NCBI GenBank assembly: GCA_902786345.1
Contig: CADACB010000009.1
Span: 1-64,000 of the forward strand
Direction of reading: 5' to 3'
Source: an uncultured Ruminococcus sp.
GTDB taxonomy: Bacteria; Bacillota; Clostridia; Oscillospirales; Acutalibacteraceae
DNA: 64,000 bases
A program made the position numbers and the translations under genes. Of the stretch, positions 35,601-45,300 are shown in pieces. Positions within the stretch are counted from its first letter, which is position 1; each line of letters begins with the position of its first letter. The notes under the pieces are model-generated. The model worked only from the letters and a program-made list of their open reading frames with translations. It did not search any database and had not been told where the DNA came from.

Positions 35601-35811
35601 ATACTATTATCAATTTAAACAATAGGTAGGTCAGAACTTTGTCTCGACACACCATAAGGGCTTCAACTGCATTTCATTTTGCGTAACTTCCGACAGACAA
35701 TCAGCGTTCGACTTCACTCCACTTTATGGGGCATCAGTTTTTACCGGAATCCCTTCACCCGTCTTATTGTTTCATTTATATTTTCTACTGATTTAAAAGA
35801 AAATAGTATCA
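35601..35811 (-). repeat. Stop-codon-flanking dispersed repeat, copy B
   Basis: Terminal inverted repeats are ATACTATTATCAATTTAAAC (35601-35620) and, on the other strand, ATACTATTTTCTTTTAAAT. The right end carries TGATACTATTTTC in minus-strand sense, whose TGA is the stop codon of the rhodanese gene. Internally, TGCCCCATAAA-TGGA and AAGCCCT match copy C, and GCTGATTG-CTG-CGGAAGTT matches copy A. No coding capacity. Confidence 0.7.
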
Positions 35812-36207
35812 ATTTTTTACAATTTCACCTGTCCAGTTATTTATACCTCCGAATTCACGCACGTTAGTATATCCAATATTGGCAAGCTTCTGTGAAGCTG
35901 TTTTGCTTCGGTTTCCGCTTCGGCAATATACCAAAATAAGCTGATCCTTATCAGGCAACTGAGGTATCTCCTTATTTGTAATACTTTCATTCGGAATACA
36001 TATTGCATTCGGGATATGTCCTTGCCTGAATTCCTCCTGCGTCCTTACATCAAGAATAATATATCCGTTCTCTGTTTTCATAAGCTCTGCTGCTTCACTC
36101 TGAGTGATTTGAATATAGTCGTTTTCACTATTTTCGGATATACTGCTACAAGCACAAAATAGTGATACACAAGTTAATATAAGCATTATTATTGTAATTT
36201 TTTTCAT
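35809..36207 (-). CDS. Exported rhodanese-like protein, probable lipoprotein
   Basis: The 132-residue protein starts with a short basic-hydrophobic signal and a Cys-rich end (SLFCAC, Cys20) that is an imperfect lipobox, so lipid anchoring is probable but not sure. The rest is a single rhodanese domain: LDVRTQEEFRQGHIPNA (about 53-69) and an active-site loop CRSGNRS with Cys96. Such domains transfer sulfane sulfur from a persulfide on that Cys. The seven-residue loop is intact, so it should be active. The start follows AAAGGAG. The stop codon lies in a dispersed repeat. Confidence 0.88.
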   Translation of the reverse strand: MKKITIIMLILTCVSLFCACSSISENSENDYIQITQSEAAELMKTENGYIILDVRTQEEFRQGHIPNAICIPNESITNKEIPQLPDKDQLILVYCRSGNRSKTASQKLANIGYTNVREFGGINNWTGEIVKN

Positions 36208-36314
36208 TTATTTCAGTACTCCTTTCTTGGCTATCCATAATATATTGAATTTTTTTTAAAGCAATAATACTGCCTGTCTGTAAAAAAATGTACATTATTT
36301 TAAAAATGCTTATT

Positions 36315-36352
36315 ACAAAAGCCCATGTCTTTTCAGACAGGGGCTTTTGTTT
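36315..36352 (-). terminator. Terminator of the giant surface protein operon
   Basis: CAAAAGCCC-ATGTC (36316-36329) pairs with GACAG-GGGCTTTTG (36336-36349) across a short loop. It lies directly after the stop of the giant gene. T residues flank both sides, so direction is not decisive. Confidence 0.7.
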
Positions 36353-36356
36353 TAGA

Positions 36357-39300
36357 TCAGGAAGTTGATCTTTGAGAATAAACATAGTTATTGAGTAATC
36401 CTCCGCCGTCAACCGAAACATATTTTTTGCCGTTTCGCTCTTCTAGTTTCGCACTATCCGGAGTCCAAAGGTAATTTACTCCCCAAATGGTTTCCTTCTC
36501 ATATTTCAGAACAATTCTTATTTTTAAATCCTGAGCATCCGGGTTACCCATTATAAAACGTTTACCAGTCATACCGTGTCCGGAATCAAGAAGCTTCATA
36601 TAGCTGTCTCCGGCAGGGGCAACCAGATATACATCATAAGTATATCCTGCCGGCAAACTGGTGCTTATATCATATAAGTGAGCCTTAAGATTGTAAATAT
36701 ATGGGCTTGTACCTTTCAACTCATCAGGTGTATTTCCGTCAAACCATTTTGTCTCATAGTTTTCAACTTTGATCGTATTGTCGGAGTTAAGCCTGAGTTC
36801 CTTGATTGTTGCAAAAATCTGTTCGTAACTCTGCATCAGCTCATCATATACCTTTGCACTTTCTTCATATTCTGCTACAATCGGGTCATTATTATCACGA
36901 AGCTCCTGACTAATATCCTTTTCTGCATCAGTAGCAACCTCGAAGCTTATCCTCTTGTTTCTCTTGCTCGGAACAATACTTACTTTATATAGAGTCATTG
37001 TCTCTTTATCCTCTGCTACTACCCTATAATACTTAGTATAATACTTAATATCAGGATCATCGTCAAAGGTATGGTTAAAGTCTTCATCAACAAGACTGTA
37101 ATGCTTATATTCTTCGTTTTCTTCACCGAAGGAATCATCTATCTTGTCAGACATATTTATCCAATGAGAATTATCTCTGTCAAATTGTCCCGTATTTGCA
37201 TCAATCGGACTTTCGCCGTATGCAGGATCCCAGACCTCAACTGTAGCCATATAAGGTGCCTTAAAGGTTAAACTGCTATGATCAATAGGCTTTCCGGTTA
37301 TATCATCTTTACCTATAAATGCCGTTATGTCGAACTTATCAATCCTGTTATCACCGGTTTCATAGTTCTCATAACCTACATAATGTATTTCATTATGCTC
37401 ATCGGACATTATGATATATGTATCTCTCTGTGAAGACTGAGGAATCGTTTTTGCCATAGCATCATCTTCATATATAACCGGCATACCATTATCGTTATCA
37501 ACATCAGCCTCAAGAAGATAGCTTTCATCATTCGGGTAGCTTTCAATTACAAACGGAGAATATGCTATTGTCCATTCAAAAACATTCTTAGCTGCACCTG
37601 TTCCATCAGTATAGTCAGAAGCTGCAATCTTGTTTGCTTCAGATGACTCTACAGACGGTTTAGGATCATATTTAACCAGACTGATCGTTTTGTCGTTATC
37701 AACTGTCATCTTCAGATCTGTATGATAGCTGAAATACGGAATAAACTTATAGCTTCCGCAGGGAGCATATTTATTAAGCTTGAAGGTCCAGTTATTGTTA
37801 TTGTCATAAGAGATAGTATCAACTCTTTTTTCTATTTCAGCATCTGTCATAAGAGTATAATCACTATCTGTTACAGATTTATAATACACTCTTATTTTGA
37901 ACGGTATCTCATTACCATTGTTATCTGTGCGAACTATATTACCGTGAGTAACTGTTGCACCAAAACCATCTTTTTTGAACAATGCCTTAATAACTTCTGC
38001 ATCGGCTTCGCTGTAATTGAAAATCGAAGGATTATAAGTCGAACCGCCGTTCGCATACATAACCTTGTTTCCATAATCTCTTACATTGCTTGATGACCAT
38101 TGTACATTAAAGGTCGGGCTTTCTCTCTCATCGCCTTCAATTTCACCCTTACCATCGGTAACTGTAAAGCCATCCTTTTTAGTGCTGCCGCTAACAATGT
38201 TTATGCTTGCTAAATTACCTCTGTTCCAAGAACCGTCATAGGAATCATAACCGCCGTTGATAACCTCATAATCAACAATGTTGGTATTCTTAGTATCCTC
38301 AGATGTAACAGCACCCTGCCAATGATAGCTTGCAGGATAGAAATCACCTGTTGTCTCATCAATCTTAACATCAATTCGGTTCATTTCGGTTTTCATTGAC
38401 AACGTCTTGACCTTAGATGATTGTTTAGAGTCCTTATTGACCTTATATTCCTCACCAATAACGGTAATAGTTCCTTTGTTGTCGCTGTCATTATAAACAA
38501 CGCCTGAATCCTTATCATATACTCTGTCTGAAGTATCGTCATAAATGGCATATCCGTCATCATCCGTCAGCACGTGATTGAATATAGGATCTCTTTTTAC
38601 CTTATCATATACGTCATACAAGGTCTCCTGATTGTTGTGCTTTTCAGTTTTATATTCGTTATAAACAAGTCTGCCGTCACTCGCCGTTGTCTTATAACCG
38701 TCATAAACTATAGTGTTATCCTTACCGCCGTCAAGAAGTACTCGCCGGCTGCTGCCGTATGCCTTAGGTGAATATGTTGAAACTATACGATTATAAGTAT
38801 AAATTGCCCAATCGTTAACCTCACGCTGTCGTGACGGTGCCGCAAACATAAGTCCTTCCGACCTACCCTTTAATTTCTCATTCATATTTGACAAATATGA
38901 AGCACCAGATTTGGTAATAAATGCATCACTTACAAATGCTGTAGAGAAATTATAATATGTGGTATAAGCCGCTGCATATCCTGAAGAGTAGCCGCCTGTT
39001 GCATTTGCTGTATTTCTATACTTATTTGAAATATTCCCGTTTCCAAGATCGCCCATCCAGTTATAACGATTTTCATAATAATCTTCATTTCTGGTGTTGT
39101 AATGGGCAAAATACTGAGCGTTTTCCGATTCAAACTCCTTCCAGAAGAAAACTGTTGCAAAGTGCTTTGCCGAAGGCCAGCCTTCATCCTTTGAACGCTC
39201 ATAGAACAGGTCAACACGGTAAAGCCCACCGTAGTATATATCTCCGCCAAAAGCATCAGAAAGACTGATCTTAGCATATCCTGTTGACTGTTTTGTAGCA

Positions 39301-42300
39301 TCATCCTCAACATTCAGCTGTGAACGGAGCTTTTTAAGCTTATAACCTCTTCCAGTACCCTCAGGACTTATATCTTTAAGATCTGCCGATTCATCAAGAT
39401 CATTAAGGGTTGCAGCATCATTCCAGAGTGTATCATCATTAAGCTGTGATGCAAGCACGGAGTGTTTACTATCAGGCTCTACGTTTTCCTTGAGCCACTG
39501 GTTATAATCATACCCTTCAAGATATGGTACTCTGTCCTGATATGAAACGTGTGCCCAGATATTTGAATCATCATACTGCTGATTGTTATTCTGATCATAG
39601 CTGGTATGATGTGCAGCGCTATAATCAACCATATTTTTAGTACTTAGCCAAATCTCAACAGCCTTACTTCTGTTGTTATTATTGGAAAAGCTTACAGTTG
39701 AATGCTGAATGTTAACGGTTCCTTCCGGAACGTTCTGTACATCGTCCTTCTTTGCCATAATATCATTTGACAGGAAGTAGTACGTAACGTCATTACGCTG
39801 TACCTCTTTTTCGGTATTGTCATCATTGAGAACAACATTACCGTGTTCATCATAGACGAAATCGGTATCAGTAAGTGACGGCATACCTTTTACAGCAAGC
39901 AGACCGTTATTAGCGCCTATACCCTTCTTCATACCAAAATTCGCATTATAGTTTGCCGTATCTGAAGGATCATCCACTATTACACCTGCGCCGTTGACCT
40001 TATGCCCATTCTCATCGTATTTGCCGCTGTAATAGTTATCAAGGAATCTCTCCATTTCAGGTACACGCTTTGTCTGATTTGTTCTTGTGAAAACATCAGA
40101 GGTTCTTGCAGTTGAATCCGTAGAATTTGTGCTGTAGTAATAGCCTGTATTATTATTGTTTACAAAATTATCTGCATGAATACCAACAGCCTCAACAAGT
40201 GCTGATGGTTTATAATAGTCAACAATAACATTCAAACGAATGATATTATAATGCTTACCGTCCTCTGAAAGCTGAACACCAAATACTTTTGTGTATACAT
40301 TTTTGCTTGTGTTCAGAATTGTTTCACCGTCCGGATTTGTAGTAATATCTATCGGAACAGAAATCTTCCAGATTTCATCATCTGTACGGTCACGGGAATC
40401 GTCAGCAAGCCTTCCGTTTTTGAAATGATACCACAAGGAAGTATCTTCAAGCTTCTCTTTAACGTTATGACCTTTAATCCACATCTCAGACGTATCAATA
40501 CTAAGAATATCATTTTTTATTGTAGTTTCTCTGTCAGATACCTTATCAAAATTCTTATAGCCTGAATCGTTTTTGTCACCCTTTAATACATAGAAATCCG
40601 AATATCTGTTTGACAGATCTATGTTATCAAGACGGAAATCCATATAACCGTTATGATCTACTTCTTTGTAGTATTCATTGAATGAGCTATCGTATGTATA
40701 CTCACTCTTTTTCTCCGCCGCAAGTGAATTATACTTATCCTTGCTGATATAATACCTTGCATTTGCCGACATATCAAGATCATCAACAGCAACGAAATAA
40801 AACAGGTCTGTATAACGAACGTCATCATAGGTCGTCACATACTTATCTCCGGTATCAGCATCTGTTGTGCTTGGAACCTTACCGTCATCATCATTGACGC
40901 CCGGAACATTGAATTTATCCCTTGCCGGATGTACCTCGACTATGTCAATATAATCACGGTAATACTGATATTTTCTTGAATCGCTATTCTTATATCTCAT
41001 AGCAGAGATAGTATGTGAATCATAAACTTCAGCCATTGTGGACTTCTGCACCTGCTGTGCAAACAACATAAGGTCAGTAAATACTGTCCGTGTTTTTCCC
41101 TGTGATTTGAGCAGTGCATCATAAATCTTATATAGTCCTCTGTAGTTACTGAAGCTTCTGTTCTGGGGATCAAGATTAGGTGAAGACGCAAAATCATCTG
41201 ATTTTGTCACTGTTATAGGAGTACTGAGTATCTCATTCTCCGCATCATCCCTAGTAGTGATACCCGGGCTGAAATTATATTCCAATTGTTCAACATCTAC
41301 ACCATTGATCTTTTTTGTTACAGTATGTTCCCATATTATACCGTCCGGCAAAAAGTGGTCTCCGTCTCTTCCGGTTTTTCCTTCACCCTGTACATAATCA
41401 ATATCACCGGCAACGACAACATATGCCCCCATATTTTCGATCTGATACCTTGTTTCGCCAAAAGGATAACCCGGTGTTGTTGTATCTCTGGCAGGGAATC
41501 TTGTCTTAAAATACTCCTTAAGATAATCAGAAAGGTTGTCAAATTCAGTATACATAATAAGGTTTTCACCATTAAAGCTCCATTCAGACTCTTCGTGTAC
41601 AAGCTTTCTTCTGAAAACAAAATCTCCGTAGAAGAATCCTTCTGACTCACAATTTTTATCGTGATCAAAGTTGCTTGATTTATCAAGAGTTATAAGCTTA
41701 ACATTACCTGCATCAGAACCATATTCAGATCTGGTAGTATCTACAGTATACTTATAAAGAGAATAGTTGTAAACAGGATCAAGTCTGTCATCAGGAGTGG
41801 GGTTGGTTACATTCTGCATCTGACCAAAGAGCTTAAGTGTAAAGCTCTGTGTCATAGAATTATTTTTATAAACCATAAGGTCTGCATTGTGTTTGTAATG
41901 TGACTCTCCATCTGATTTAAGTGACACTGAGCCTACAAGTGAGCCTAAGTGTTTGCTTGAATTTGCAGCCATTTGCTGTACTATCGGCTGATCATAGCCA
42001 AAGACCGCACGGTCGTTAAATCCTCCGTAGTTAATGCAATAGGAATAAGAACCGCCTGCAACATCAAGACCTACAAGTCCGCCAAAATACATACCATAGT
42101 CGACATTTGCTGTTCCTTTGAGTTTATTTGATTGAGAAGTTGTACAGAAATCACTGAATTTTCCGCTTTGCAGATGTATATAACCATAGTTTACAGCGCT
42201 TGCTCTTGAGGATGTGGACTTTTCTATACCGGCTATACCTCCGATAGAATATGCCATCTTTTTATCTACTGCATATCTTGAGATAAACGGATTTCCGGCA

Positions 42301-45300
42301 GGATACATAAAGTAAATGCCGCCATAGTTGATGACTGAGTTTACCTTTCCGTCTCCTCCGCAGCCCATTATACCTCCGATACAAGCAAGAGAATACTCAG
42401 ATGTATTCGGACCCGGGCAGATAAGAAAATCTCCAAAATTCTGGCAGCAACGCATAGTTCCTGACTTTCCGCTTATACCTCCCATATAAAGGTCATCTTT
42501 GAATGATGACTTATCAACATTTACAGAGGTCGGCTCAAACAACTGCAATTCAGCAAAGTTATAGCAATTTGTGATTTCCTGACCCTGAATACCGACAATA
42601 CCGGCATAGGTGGTTCTGAGATCAAGAACTCCGCCTGCGGTATTTATTTCACTGAGTCTGCTGTGAACCAAGCCGTAATTTATGCATTCAACAAGCTTAG
42701 CGTCCATTCTTCCTGCAATTCCGCCTGCAACAGATGCAACAGGAACATTATCTATTGTAATAGTTCCGAAGTTGATACTGTCAGTTATATTTTGAGCTGA
42801 AGCAGCCCTCTCATTACACTGATTGCCTATACCGCCGACGATCGGAATAACCCGGTTCAGAGTTTTGTCTGAAGAAGCACGTTCATATGTTGTTCCGCCA
42901 ACAACTGCCTTGTTAAAGTTTTTAACATCTATATCACCGTGATTTTCCATATTAGAGCCTACGGTGTTATAGAGCAACCCGCTTATAAACAACGGAACAT
43001 ATTTTGTTGCAGCATCACTTGTAACGATATTTTCAACCGTTATTTTTCCATAATTAGCGTTTTTATTTCCGCCTGCTCCTCCAATTATTACAGCCTGTGA
43101 GGGAGTTGAACCATCAAACACTACGTTATTGACGTTTATAGGTGCATAATTCTTTGATTCTCTCATTCTTGCCGAAGATATTCCAAAAACACCAAGGCTG
43201 ACATATGTGTAATTATAATTGACGTCTAGTGTTGAAATACCGCCGTTATGTTTGATAATAACATTGTGTATATTATATTCGCCGTTGACTATATTTTTGT
43301 AGTCATTAGTCGGATCAGAAATATAATCATTCCTGTATATACCGCTGACCATAAGCTTGCCATAAGTGCCGGAAATATCAAAAACTCCGTAACGTTTTTC
43401 AGAATCATAATAAGACGTACTTTTGAAATCATCCAGAAATTTCTTGACATTTGCATGCTGACCCTGAGGCAGTTCACAACCTTCATAATAACCGAACATA
43501 TTCATTGCAGCAGCAGGTTGTCCTGAATTATAGAATATATTCTGTATGTATGCTGAACCTTTTACAACAGAATCCTCAGTCACCCTTACATCGCCAAGGT
43601 TTATATTGCTTCTGTTCCAATAACCATTCTGAGCAAGACCTATAGTTGATATTTCAAGATATGTTGTGTTTCCTCTGAATGCAATGTTTCCGGCATTCAT
43701 ACCATATTCATTATAAGCACCAAATGTCAGACCACGAATATACACATTTCTTATTGACTTGCCGGGAACGTCAAGATAAATATCCGCATAATTCGCGTTA
43801 TAATTACAGTTCTCTAAAGGACTTTGAGAATTAACTCCGCAGCCGTACATAAACAGCGATATGGTATCTTTTGTTGCTTTTTTATTTTCTATAAATTCCA
43901 ATATACCATAATTAGCGTTCCAATTCCGGCTTCCCGTTCCCTCCATCGTAACGCCTCTTACGTTGTTATCATAAAATTCAAAATTGTATCTGTCGAAGTC
44001 AACTGTTACCTTTCCGGTGTTTATGTTTCTGGATGTATAGTTTTCTCCAAATCCAAAACGACCGCCGCATCCGCTGACATATATAGCACGAGTCAGACTG
44101 GAAGGTGAAGGAGCTACATATATATGTCCTTCATTGAAGCAGCATTGCGATTGCAATGCTCCTGTACCTACAATATAGTCAATATAATCGTTAGCATTGT
44201 CGCCGCCAAGAATTATTCCGCCATCATAAACATAAATATTTCCTTTGTTATAACATTTGTTGGCACTTCCGTACCAGTCCCAGTCGCTGTGATTTGATAC
44301 ACAGGAAATTCCGGCGATCTGTGAAACACCGGAGAAATCATAAAGAGGTGCATAGTTACTTGCATAGTATGTCCAGCCATCTCTGCCACCGCAGCCGCTG
44401 ATTGCAACCTTCAAGCGTACAACAGAATAAATCTTACCTTTGTTGCACGAACGGTTTGGAGTATGTCGTGAAATTCCAATCAAATCAGAAAGATTAGACC
44501 TTTGAGTATTTGTATTGTGATAGTCAAGAACAGTATAGTCTCCTTCTATCTCAACAGCCTTTGGCTTTGGCGCAACAACCGGCTTGCCGTTTTCATCATA
44601 GGTTTCTTCTTTTATCTCTTTTGAAAGAACATTGCCATTGGTATCAAGCGGATCGCCGTTTTCATTAAGCACTATGGGAGCGTCAAAGATCATTCCGTCA
44701 TTAAACGTATTGCTTGATTGGTTACGGCTTGAACTATTTGGAAGTCTTCCGGCACAAACACCCGCATAATACGAGTTTGTGGTGTACATACTTGCAAGTG
44801 TCTTATTTGAAGGACCGATCAGTACCGTACCCATAACATTTCCGTGATTAGCACAGTTATGAGTCTGACTTACTGTACAGTCGCCAAACAGACCTCCAAA
44901 GAAATAGCTCTCAGCTATTATTTGCGAATTATCAGTCATTGTCTTGTAACGACCCATAACATTACCATTATTGGTGCAGTTTGACGCATTTGTAATATTA
45001 CCTCCGCCGACAATACCGCCCATTGCCGATCGGAACTGCTTACCTGTACCAAGCTTCACTACAGATGAATTGTGAACATTGAAAAAACTTGAATTTCTTG
45101 AATATGCTGCAAAGGTACCTGTAAAAACATAAGTATTTGGTATTGCAGAACTATTATATGCATTATAGTCCGCATTGGTTTTCAGAAGATCATGATCACC
45201 TGTGCTGAAATCTCCGCCGATCATCTGTATGTTCTGTATGGTTGAGTTTTGTGCATAACCAATCATACCCGCAAAATAATAGTCATCCTTTGCCCTTACA

